From NCBI GenBank assembly GCA_937910875.1, contig CALENA010000189.1:1-64000 (forward strand): a stretch of DNA of 64,000 nucleotides. Direction: 5' to 3'. This DNA comes from an uncultured Desulfobulbaceae bacterium. GTDB taxonomy: Bacteria > Desulfobacterota > Desulfobulbia > Desulfobulbales > Desulfocapsaceae. Below the pieces are notes generated by a model that saw only the letters and a list, made by a program, of their open reading frames with translations, was not told where the DNA came from and searched no databases. The position numbers were made by a program, and so were the translations under genes. This document shows, piece after piece, positions 25,344 to 32,855 of the stretch; within the stretch, counting starts at the first letter, position 1, and every line of letters starts with the position of its first letter.

Positions 25344-25811
25344 ATGGCAAATTTTATTGAAGGAAATCTGAAGGCAGACGGCAAAAAGTTTGCGATTGTG
25401 GTGGCCCGTTTCAACTCGTTTATCTGCGAGAAGCTTCTGGATGGAGCCATGGACACCCTGCTCCGTTCCGGTGCTCAGGGGCAGGATATCGATGTGGTTC
25501 GGGTCCCGGGTGCCTTTGAGATTCCGTTGATCACCAAGCAGTTGGCCGCCTCCCAGAAGTATGACGCGGTGATCTGCCTGGGCGCGGTCATCCGGGGGGC
25601 TACGCCGCATTTTGATGTGGTGGTCAATGAGGTCTCCAAGGGAACGGCCCAGGTCGGACTGGAAACCGGTGTTCCGGTCCTGTTCGGAGTGCTGACCACC
25701 GAGAATATAGAGCAGGCCATTGAGCGTTCCGGCACCAAGGCCGGGAACAAGGGCGCAGATGTGGCCATGGCCGCCATTGAAATGGCCAACCTGGTTGCGC
25801 TGTTGAAGTAA
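25344..25811 (+). CDS. ribH: lumazine synthase
   Basis: A 155-residue protein that condenses the RibBA and RibD products to 6,7-dimethyl-8-ribityllumazine. It shows [35 protein letters not shown] (with the catalytic histidine in the PHF stretch), [15 protein letters not shown] and NKGADVA. The open frame extends 14 codons upstream, but the ATG at 25344 follows AGGTGAGG and matches the usual length. Its TAA stop is also the left copy of the TAA flanking the 69-bp palindromic element. Confidence 0.94.
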   Translation: MANFIEGNLKADGKKFAIVVARFNSFICEKLLDGAMDTLLRSGAQGQDIDVVRVPGAFEIPLITKQLAASQKYDAVICLGAVIRGATPHFDVVVNEVSKGTAQVGLETGVPVLFGVLTTENIEQAIERSGTKAGNKGADVAMAAIEMANLVALLK

Positions 25812-25880
25812 GGGCCTGTGAATAAATAACTTGGCTGAAATTATGCTTAGATTTGGGCCAGGTTATCTATTTACAGGCCC
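25812..25880. mobile_element. 69-bp palindromic element, copy A (MITE-like)
   Basis: The ends are GGGCCTGTGAATAAATAAC and its near complement at the right, finishing TTTACAGGCCC, with imperfect inverted arms of about 24 bases. TAA flanks both sides (25809-25811 and 25881-25883) in direct orientation, as a 3-bp target duplication would. A near-identical copy lies inverted at 36540-36608, also 69 bp and also between TAA triplets. No coding capacity. It was inserted exactly behind the ribH stop codon. Confidence 0.75.
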
Positions 25881-25981
25881 TAAGGGTTGTTACTGGCTTG
25901 GCAGGTCAGGTGGCTGGTTTTTGCGGGCCCTGTTCTGTCGGCCGTGGATCTTTTTAAAGTATCACGTCTGGACGAAGAATT

Positions 25982-26422
25982 ATGGGAATACGGCGGCGGG
26001 CCCGGGAAACGGCCCTGCAGTTTCTGTTTCAGGAAGACATGGCCGCGGCTGCGGGTCTGGTTTCAGGTGATACGCTCAGCGATCGTTTCGAACGATTCTG
26101 CGCCCTCTATGAAGTGGCCCGCAAGGCCCATCCCTATGCCCTTGAAGTCATTCAGGGGGTGATGGACAACCAGGTCCGCATCGATGGTCTTATTTCGGCC
26201 AGCGGCAGTCACTGGCGGGTCGAACGGTTGACCATGGTTGATCGAAACCTGCTGCGGGTGGCCGTGTATGAGATGGCTGTCCGTAATGATGTGCCGGCAC
26301 AGGTAGCCATCAACGAGGCCATCGAGATTGCCAGGCGCTTTGGCACGGAAGAGTCGCCGGCCTTTGTCAATGGTGTCCTTGATGCCGTGAAGGCGGCCCT
26401 TCCTCTTCCCAGGACCAGCTGA
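25982..26422 (+). CDS. nusB: transcription antitermination factor NusB
   Basis: A 146-residue all-helical protein. RRRARETALQFLFQEDM at the N-terminus, HWRVERLTMVDRNLLRVAVYEM in the middle and VPAQVAINEAIEIARRFGTEESPAFVNGVLD near the end are the NusB signatures. With NusE (S10, encoded at 55207) it binds boxA RNA and supports rRNA transcription. It follows ribH, as in many bacteria, but here the 69-bp element separates the two. ftsK starts one base after its stop. Confidence 0.95.
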   Translation: MGIRRRARETALQFLFQEDMAAAAGLVSGDTLSDRFERFCALYEVARKAHPYALEVIQGVMDNQVRIDGLISASGSHWRVERLTMVDRNLLRVAVYEMAVRNDVPAQVAINEAIEIARRFGTEESPAFVNGVLDAVKAALPLPRTS

Positions 26423-26423
26423 G

Positions 26424-28553
26424 ATGGCAGGACGGCAACCGACACCACCACGACCGGCCCTGAAGCAGGAGGCGTTCGCGGTCTTCGGAGTTTTTGTCGC
26501 CCTCTATATCTTGTTGAGCCTTGTCGGGGCAGATTTTGCCGCAGGAAACTGGGGTGGACGTGTGGGTCAACTGCTGGCCCAGGTGATTTTCGGTTTTACC
26601 GGACGCGGCGCCTATCTGCTGGCCGCTCTGCTCCTTTTTCTTTCCCTGCTCTTCTTCAGCCCCAGGATGTCCTTTGAGCGGCTGCCCCAAATCACGGCCG
26701 GACTCACCGGCGCAGGTATTGCTGCCTGTGGTCTGCTTTCTGCCTCGTCGCTCCAGGCCTGGGGCAGTCTTGACAGTGGTGGTTTTCTGGGCCGGACTGT
26801 TTTTGTTCTGGCCAGTCAATTGATCGGCGGGCCTGGCACGGTTCTCTTTCTTGTCCTCCTCCTTTTGATTTCACTGATGCTTGCCGTGCGTTTCTCGCCC
26901 TATGGTCTGGTGAGTGGCCTGTGGATCTGTTGTGCTCGGCTGCTCGCATGGAGTGGTCGTCGCTTGCAGAGAAAGAGGGAGAGTGTGGTTTCGTCTCCTC
27001 GTCCTCCGATAAAAAAGCAGGACCCCGTAATGGCGGACAAGGTGACGGAAAAGGCCTCTGCTGAGGCAATGCCGCTGCTCAAGGAGCCGGTTCAGGCCAG
27101 GCAACTGCCCCTGGGCGATGAGGTATTTGCCCTGCAGCCCGTGGCCCGTGGCGACTGGCGCCTGCCCTCCCTCTCCTTTCTCGATCGTCCGGATGTTGAT
27201 CAGCGACAGGTGGACAAGGAGATTTATTACCAGGTTTCCAAGCAGCTTGAGCAGAAACTCAAGAATTTCGGGGTGACTGGCCGGGTGGTGGGAATCTCGC
27301 CCGGGCCCGTGGTGACCACCTATGAGTACGCACCGGCGGCCGGCGTCAAGATCAACAAGATTGTTGGCCTGGCCGATGATCTGGCCCTGGGGCTCAAGGC
27401 GCAGTCGGTTCGGGTCGTGGGTTCGGTACCGGGGAAGGCGGCTTTGGGTATCGAGATCCCCAACCCCCATCGGCAGATTGTCTATATCCGTGATCTGCTG
27501 GTTGGTGAGGAGTATCGGGAGAACAAAAGCAAGCTCACCATTGCCCTTGGCCTGGACGTGGTCGGCAGTCCGGTGGTGGCCAATCTGGCCAAGATGCCTC
27601 ACCTGCTCATTGCCGGGGCCACCGGTTCGGGCAAGAGTGTGGCCATTAATACCATTATCGCCTCTCTCCTCTATAACGCGACTCCTGCCGAAGTGCGGCT
27701 TTTGATGATTGATCCCAAGCGGATCGAGTTGTCCGGTTACGAGGGAATTCCGCATCTCCTTCATCCGGTGGTGGTTGAGCCTCGTCTGGCCGCCCGTGCC
27801 CTGCACTGGGCCGTCCGGGAAATGGAGCGCCGTTACCTGCTCCTGGAGGAGGCCCGGGTCAAGAGTTTTGATTCCTATAACGAGACGGCAGAGGAAAAAC
27901 TTCCCTATATCGTCATCATTGTAGATGAGCTGGCCGACCTGATGATGGTTGCCTCCAAAGATGTGGAGACGGCCATTGCCCGCCTGGCTCAGATGGCCCG
28001 GGCCGCAGGTATGCACCTGATCCTCGCCACCCAGCGGCCTTCCGTGGATGTCTTGACCGGCCTGATCAAGGCCAATTTCCCCACCAGGATTTCGTTCAAG
28101 GTCGCCTCCAAGATCGATTCGCGGACCATCCTGGATGGTTCCGGGGCCGAGCATCTTCTGGGAAATGGGGATATGCTCTTCATGCCGCCGGGCAGTGTCG
28201 GGTTGCAGCGGATTCATGGGGCCTACATCTCTGAGGCCGAGACGGAACGGATTGTCCATTTCCTGAAAGAGCAGGGAGGCGAGGCCTATGATGAGTCAGT
28301 CATGGCCGAAGTTGAGGCGGAGCAGGTCGCCTCTGACAGTGGTTCGGGCATTGATCAGGACGAGTTTTATGATGAGGCCGTGGCCCTGGTCACCGAGTCG
28401 GGTCAGGCCTCTATTTCCATGGTTCAGCGACGGCTCAGAGTTGGCTATAATCGGGCGGCACGGATGATTGAAGAGATGGAACGTCAGGGGATAGTGGGAC
28501 CGGCTGATGGTGCCAAGCCGCGCGAGATATTGGTCCGTACCTCTTATGAGTAA
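26424..28553 (+). CDS. ftsK: DNA translocase FtsK
   Basis: A 709-residue FtsK/SpoIIIE protein. Four membrane helices lie in residues 15-175, followed by a short basic and low-complexity linker. The RecA-like motor contains Walker A (GATGSGKSVAINT, about residue 398) and Walker B (IVIIVDELADLMM, about residue 500). The C-terminal winged-helix gamma domain (residues about 645-705, TESGQASISMVQRRLRVGYNRAARMIEEME) reads KOPS-type DNA sequences. It coordinates chromosome segregation with division. The linker is much shorter than in the 1300-residue enterobacterial form, as in most phyla. Its start is one base after the nusB stop, suggesting coupling. Confidence 0.95.
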   Translation: MAGRQPTPPRPALKQEAFAVFGVFVALYILLSLVGADFAAGNWGGRVGQLLAQVIFGFTGRGAYLLAALLLFLSLLFFSPRMSFERLPQITAGLTGAGIAACGLLSASSLQAWGSLDSGGFLGRTVFVLASQLIGGPGTVLFLVLLLLISLMLAVRFSPYGLVSGLWICCARLLAWSGRRLQRKRESVVSSPRPPIKKQDPVMADKVTEKASAEAMPLLKEPVQARQLPLGDEVFALQPVARGDWRLPSLSFLDRPDVDQRQVDKEIYYQVSKQLEQKLKNFGVTGRVVGISPGPVVTTYEYAPAAGVKINKIVGLADDLALGLKAQSVRVVGSVPGKAALGIEIPNPHRQIVYIRDLLVGEEYRENKSKLTIALGLDVVGSPVVANLAKMPHLLIAGATGSGKSVAINTIIASLLYNATPAEVRLLMIDPKRIELSGYEGIPHLLHPVVVEPRLAARALHWAVREMERRYLLLEEARVKSFDSYNETAEEKLPYIVIIVDELADLMMVASKDVETAIARLAQMARAAGMHLILATQRPSVDVLTGLIKANFPTRISFKVASKIDSRTILDGSGAEHLLGNGDMLFMPPGSVGLQRIHGAYISEAETERIVHFLKEQGGEAYDESVMAEVEAEQVASDSGSGIDQDEFYDEAVALVTESGQASISMVQRRLRVGYNRAARMIEEMERQGIVGPADGAKPREILVRTSYE

Positions 28554-28580
28554 GTCCTGGTTGGGCGCGAATTAAATTTC

Positions 28581-28609
28581 TTGACAATTGCAGGGCAACA
28601 AATTATAAG
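28581..28609 (+). promoter_or_regulatory. strong sigma-70-type promoter of aprBA
   Basis: Perfect TTGACA (28581-28586), a 17-base spacer and TATAAG (28604-28609). Transcription would begin near 28616, leaving a leader of about 200 bases before aprB. I see no named riboswitch in the leader. This fits the high expression expected of APS reductase. Confidence 0.8.
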
Positions 28610-28816
28610 ATTAACTTTGTTGAAAATGAGTGACTGTTCATTTATTGAATGGCGAAGCCACTAACAGAAAAAATCAATAGATATAGCTAGTTGCTTAATA
28701 GTTGTCCGGTCGTTCACATCCCAGTTCATGGGGCTGAAAGTCCGGGGGAAAAGAGGTAAAGTTGGCCCAGTCGGTTCTGGGTCGCAAAAGTAAAAATAAA
28801 CCGAGGAGGTAGTTTA

Positions 28817-29233
28817 ATGCCAAGTTACGTAGATCCTTCCAAGTGCGACGGTTGTAAGGGTGGCGACAAAACAGCGTGCATGTACATTTGTCCCAACGAC
28901 CTGATGGTGCTTAACAAAGAAGAGATGAAGGCCTACAATCAGGAGCCCGATGCTTGCTGGGAGTGTTACTCCTGTGTCAAGATCTGTCCCCAGGGTGCCA
29001 TCTTTGTTCGTGGATACGATGACTTCGTACCCATGGGCGGTCAGGTTCATCCCATGCGCAGTGCTGATTCCATCATGTGGACCGTTAAGTTCCGTAATGG
29101 CAACATGAAGCGCTTCAAGTTCCCCGTCCGGACCACTGCTGAGGGTGCTGCTAATGCCTATAAGGGTCAGAAGGGTGCCAGTCTTGATGACGAGTGTCTG
29201 CTGCTCGAAGGTGCGCTCCCGACCCCGAAGTGA
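28817..29233 (+). CDS. aprB: adenylylsulfate reductase, beta subunit
   Basis: A 138-residue iron-sulfur subunit of dissimilatory APS reductase, which carries electrons to the FAD of AprA. The first cluster site contains CDGCKGGDKTACMYICP and the second CWECYSCVKICP, giving eight cysteines for two [4Fe-4S] clusters. The unusual spacing of the first site is diagnostic of AprB. The C-terminal tail (LKFPVRTT-like KRFKFPVRTTAEG) wraps AprA in known structures. The ribosome site GAGGAGGT is excellent. aprA follows after 65 bases. It is cytoplasmic. Confidence 0.96.
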   Translation: MPSYVDPSKCDGCKGGDKTACMYICPNDLMVLNKEEMKAYNQEPDACWECYSCVKICPQGAIFVRGYDDFVPMGGQVHPMRSADSIMWTVKFRNGNMKRFKFPVRTTAEGAANAYKGQKGASLDDECLLLEGALPTPK

Positions 29234-29298
29234 TTCTTTTTTGACGAGTTCAGAGGAATTATAAGTCAAATCTTTTATTATCAGTAAGGAGATTTAAT

Positions 29299-31317
29299 AT
29301 GGCATTACCAAATAAACCCAAAGGTGAAATCAACGCCGTTGTGAATCCTGAGATCGTCGAGCACGATGTCGATGTTCTCATCGTCGGTGGTGGTATGGCA
29401 GCTTGCGGCTGTGCATTCGAGATCAAGAAGTGGGCCGGCGACGACCTGAAGATCACCCTCGTTGACAAGGCTTCCATGGAGCGCTCTGGTGCTGTTGCCC
29501 AGGGTCTGTCAGCCATCAATACCTACATCGGTGAGAACCCGATCGAGAACTACGTAAAGATGGTTCGTAATGACCTGATGGGCGTTGTTCGTGAGGATCT
29601 GATCTATGACTGTGGACGTCACGTAGATGAGTCTGTCAAGCTGTTCGAAGAGTGGGGCCTGCCCATCTGGAAGAAAGACGCTGACGGCGAGACCCTTGAC
29701 GGCGCCAAGCCTGCCCCGACCCTGCGTGAGGGTGGTACCCCGGTACGTACCGGTAAATGGCAGATCATGATCAACGGTGAGTCCTACAAGTGCATCGTGG
29801 CCGAGCCTGCCAAGGCTGCTCTTGGTGAAGAGAACTGCCTTGAGCGTATCTTCATCGTCAAGATGCTCCTCGACAAAAACAAGGCCAACCAGATTGCCGG
29901 TGCCGTTGGTTTCTCCACCCGTGAGAACAAGGTACACGTATTCCGCTGCAAGACCGCTCTGGTCGCCTGTGGTGGTGCTGTAAACATCTTCCGTCCCCGG
30001 TCTACCGGTGAGGGTAAGGGCCGCGCCTGGTATCCCGTATGGAATGCCGGTTCCACCTACACCATGTGTGCTCAGGTTGGTGCTACTCTGACCATGATGG
30101 AAAACCGTTTCACCCCCGCCCGTTTTAAAGATGGTTACGGTCCGGTTGGTGCATGGTTTCTTCTCTTCAAGGCCAAAGTACAGAACGGTCTTGGTGAGTT
30201 CTATGCCAACAGCGACGCAGTAAAGGAAGAGCTTGAGAAGTTCATGCCGTATGGCGCCTCTGCCGTTACCCCCACCTGTCTGCGGAATCACCTGATGCTC
30301 AACGAGCTCAAGGCTGGTCGCGGTCCCATCTACATGGCGACCGATGTTGCCCTGAACAAGTTCCTGGAAGATCGTCGTGCCGCCGGTATGGACGAGAAGT
30401 CAGTGAAGAAGTTCTGGAAGCACCTTGAGTCTGAGGCCTGGGAAGATTTCCTCGACATGTCTGTTGGACAGGCTGGTCTCTGGGCCGGTGCCAACATCGA
30501 GCCTGAGAAAGTCGGTTCCGAGATTATGCCCACCGAGCCCTACATGCTGGGTTCTCACTCCGGTTGTTGTGGTATCTGGACCTCCGGTCCGGAAGAGTCC
30601 TGGGTTCCCGATGTCGCCAATGAGTCCCGTGCCCATAAGTACAAATGGGGCTACAACCGCATGACCACTGTTGATGGTCTGTTCACCGCTGGTGATGGTG
30701 TTGGTGCCTCCGGTCACAAGTTCTCCTCTGGTGCCCATGCCGAGGGCCGTATTGTTGCCAAGCAGATGGTCAAGTTCTGTCGTGACAATGCCTCTTTCAA
30801 GCCCGAGCTCAAGCAGAGCTCTCAGGAGCTGGCCGATGAGATCTACGCACCGGTTAGACTGTATCATGAGCATGTCGGTGCCTCTACCGCTGCTGATGTG
30901 AATCCCAACTACTGCAAGCCCGCCGGTATCATGATGCGTCTCATGAAGGCTACCGACGAGTATGGTGGTGGTGTTGCAACCTATTACATGACCAGTGGCA
31001 AGCTGCTGGGCATCTGCCTGGATCTTCTTCGGATGCTCCGTGAAGATGCTGCGAAGATGGCTGCAGGTGATCTGCATGAGCTTCTTCGTGCCTGGGAGAA
31101 CTATCACCGTATCTGGTGTGTTGAGACCCATATCCGTCACATCGAGTTCCGTCAGGAATCCCGTTACCCGGGTTTCTACTATCGTTCGGATTTCCCGAAA
31201 GTTGATGACGAAAACTGGAAGTGTTTTGTTAACTCCACCTTCAATCCTGAGACTCAGGACTGGCTGTGTGAGAAGGTCGAGTGTATCAACATTGTTGAGA
31301 CCGATCCTTGGCTGTAA
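29299..31317 (+). CDS. aprA: adenylylsulfate reductase, alpha subunit
   Basis: A 672-residue FAD subunit that reduces APS to sulfite and AMP in the cytoplasm. The Rossmann-type FAD site (DVLIVGGGMAACGCAFEI) is at residues 27-45. Fumarate-reductase-like blocks include RSGAVAQGLSAINTYIG, NRFTPARFKDGYGPVGAWFL, HSGCCGIWTSG, TTVDGLFTAGDGVGASGHKFSSG and the C-terminal EFRQESRYPGFYYRSDFP. Length and all segments fit canonical AprA of sulfate reducers. Its codon use looks more strongly biased than that of its neighbours (many CTG, AAG, ATC and GGT codons), consistent with very high expression. AAGGAG precedes the ATG. A terminator follows at once. Confidence 0.97.
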   Translation: MALPNKPKGEINAVVNPEIVEHDVDVLIVGGGMAACGCAFEIKKWAGDDLKITLVDKASMERSGAVAQGLSAINTYIGENPIENYVKMVRNDLMGVVREDLIYDCGRHVDESVKLFEEWGLPIWKKDADGETLDGAKPAPTLREGGTPVRTGKWQIMINGESYKCIVAEPAKAALGEENCLERIFIVKMLLDKNKANQIAGAVGFSTRENKVHVFRCKTALVACGGAVNIFRPRSTGEGKGRAWYPVWNAGSTYTMCAQVGATLTMMENRFTPARFKDGYGPVGAWFLLFKAKVQNGLGEFYANSDAVKEELEKFMPYGASAVTPTCLRNHLMLNELKAGRGPIYMATDVALNKFLEDRRAAGMDEKSVKKFWKHLESEAWEDFLDMSVGQAGLWAGANIEPEKVGSEIMPTEPYMLGSHSGCCGIWTSGPEESWVPDVANESRAHKYKWGYNRMTTVDGLFTAGDGVGASGHKFSSGAHAEGRIVAKQMVKFCRDNASFKPELKQSSQELADEIYAPVRLYHEHVGASTAADVNPNYCKPAGIMMRLMKATDEYGGGVATYYMTSGKLLGICLDLLRMLREDAAKMAAGDLHELLRAWENYHRIWCVETHIRHIEFRQESRYPGFYYRSDFPKVDDENWKCFVNSTFNPETQDWLCEKVECINIVETDPWL

Positions 31318-31352
31318 ACAACCAGTCTCTGGTTGTTTGATGTAGCTGTATG

Positions 31353-31387
31353 AATCTCCAGGAGTCAACTGACTCCTGGAGATTTTT
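31353..31387 (+). terminator. intrinsic terminator after aprA
   Basis: A perfect 14-bp stem (31353-31366 with 31371-31384, loop AACT) is followed by a run of T. It lies 36 bases after the aprA stop. It implies that aprBA can be transcribed separately from qmoABC, or that read-through sets their ratio. Confidence 0.88.
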
Positions 31388-31404
31388 CTGTATTCAGAGT
31401 AAGG

Positions 31405-31455
31405 TTGTGGCTCAGCCCGGGGAACGGTCCATCCCTTTTTCGGCCTGAGCCACAA
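31405..31455. repeat. inverted repeat upstream of qmoA
   Basis: TTGTGGCTCAG (31405-31415) and its exact complement CTGAGCCACAA (31445-31455) flank a 29-base spacer, 134 bases before qmoA. It may be an operator, part of the qmo leader or a decayed element. Function is unknown. Confidence 0.55.
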
Positions 31456-31588
31456 AGTGGAGCGTCTCTTGGCGTTTCTGTTGTGGATTGTTGGATGGTA
31501 ATTGAAGTCTCTGGAATGACAGGCGCTCCCCCTTGGAGGTGGGAGTGGGAGGCCTCAAAGATAAATAAGAGAGCAATGGAGGAAAGAC

Positions 31589-32848
31589 ATGACTGACGAG
31601 CAAGGCACCACTGGTGCAATTTTGGTCGTAGGCGGGGGTATCAGCGGGTTGACTGCTGCGCTTGAAGCCGCCGAAGTCGGAAATGATGTTTTTTTGGTCG
31701 AAAAGAACGCCTATATGGGCGGTCGTGTGTCACAGTTGAATCAGTATTTTCCCAAGCTGTGTCCGCCAAGCTGTGGACTTGAAATCAATTTTAAACGGAT
31801 CAAGGATAATCGTCGTATCCGGACCTATACCATGACCACGGTCAAATCCGTGAGTGGAGGACCGGGCAACTATCAGGTAACCCTGGAGACCGCCCCCCGC
31901 TATGTCAACAGCAATTGCACTGCCTGTGGCGATTGTGCAGCGGCCTGTCCAGACGAGATTGATAACGAGTTCAACTTCGGGATGAACAAGTCAAAGGCCG
32001 CCTATCTTCCCCATGAGATGGCCTTTCCCCGCCGCTTTGTGATCAACAAGGCCGGTCTGTCCGCAGACGGTGCGGCAGCGGTCAAGGCGGCCTGTAAGTA
32101 TGATGCCGTTGATCTTGACATGCAGACCGAGACCCGCACCATTGAGGTGGCTTCCATCATTTATGCCACCGGTTGGACTCCCTATGATCCGACCAAGATG
32201 GACAACCTCAAGTTTGGCCAGTCCAACGCCATTGTCACCAACATGATGATCGAGCGCATGGCCGCTCCGGGTGGACCGACAGACGGTGCCATTCTTCGTC
32301 CGGGTGACAATAAAGAGCCCGAGTCCTTTGCCTTTGTTCAGTGCGCCGGCTCACGTGATGAGAATCATCTTGAGTACTGCTCTTACATCTGCTGCATGGC
32401 CACTTTCAAGCAGATGACCTATATTCGCGAGCGTTATCCTGAGGCCAAGATTTATGTCTTCTACATTGACCTGCGGACCCCTGGCAAGTATGAGAAATTC
32501 CGAGAGAAGCTGATGGGTGATGCCAACTCCACCTTTATCAAGGGAAAGGTTGCTGACATCATTGTTGAGGCCGACGGCGGTGTGACCGTGGTTGCGGAGA
32601 ATGCCGTGACCGGTGACAAGATTCATCAGAAGGTCGATATGGCCATCCTGGCCACTGGAATGCAGCCCACACAGGCCATTGCCCCTGTTAATGGCGGTCA
32701 GGAGATGGACAGCAACGGTTTTGTTGTCTCGAATCGCGCCACGGGGATTTTGTCCGCCGGTTGTGCCTGTAAGGCCGCCGATGTCGTCACCAGCAATCAG
32801 TCTGCTACTGCAGCTGCCTTAAAGGCAATTCAGGTTACCAGGAGGTAA
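31589..32848 (+). CDS. qmoA: QmoA, quinone-interacting membrane-bound oxidoreductase complex subunit A
   Basis: A 419-residue soluble flavoprotein related to HdrA. The N-terminal FAD site is AILVVGGGISGLTAALEAAE, followed by YMGGRVSQLNQYFPKLCPPSCGLE. A ferredoxin-like cluster motif CTACGDCAAACPDE sits near residue 110. Further on are FVQCAGSRDENHLEYCSYICCM and the C-terminal FAD-contact block GILSAGCACKAADVVTSN. Together with QmoB and QmoC it is thought to pass menaquinol electrons to AprBA. GGAGGAAA is a strong ribosome site. qmoB starts seven bases downstream. Confidence 0.95.
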   Translation: MTDEQGTTGAILVVGGGISGLTAALEAAEVGNDVFLVEKNAYMGGRVSQLNQYFPKLCPPSCGLEINFKRIKDNRRIRTYTMTTVKSVSGGPGNYQVTLETAPRYVNSNCTACGDCAAACPDEIDNEFNFGMNKSKAAYLPHEMAFPRRFVINKAGLSADGAAAVKAACKYDAVDLDMQTETRTIEVASIIYATGWTPYDPTKMDNLKFGQSNAIVTNMMIERMAAPGGPTDGAILRPGDNKEPESFAFVQCAGSRDENHLEYCSYICCMATFKQMTYIRERYPEAKIYVFYIDLRTPGKYEKFREKLMGDANSTFIKGKVADIIVEADGGVTVVAENAVTGDKIHQKVDMAILATGMQPTQAIAPVNGGQEMDSNGFVVSNRATGILSAGCACKAADVVTSNQSATAAALKAIQVTRR

Positions 32849-32855
32849 GAAATCA

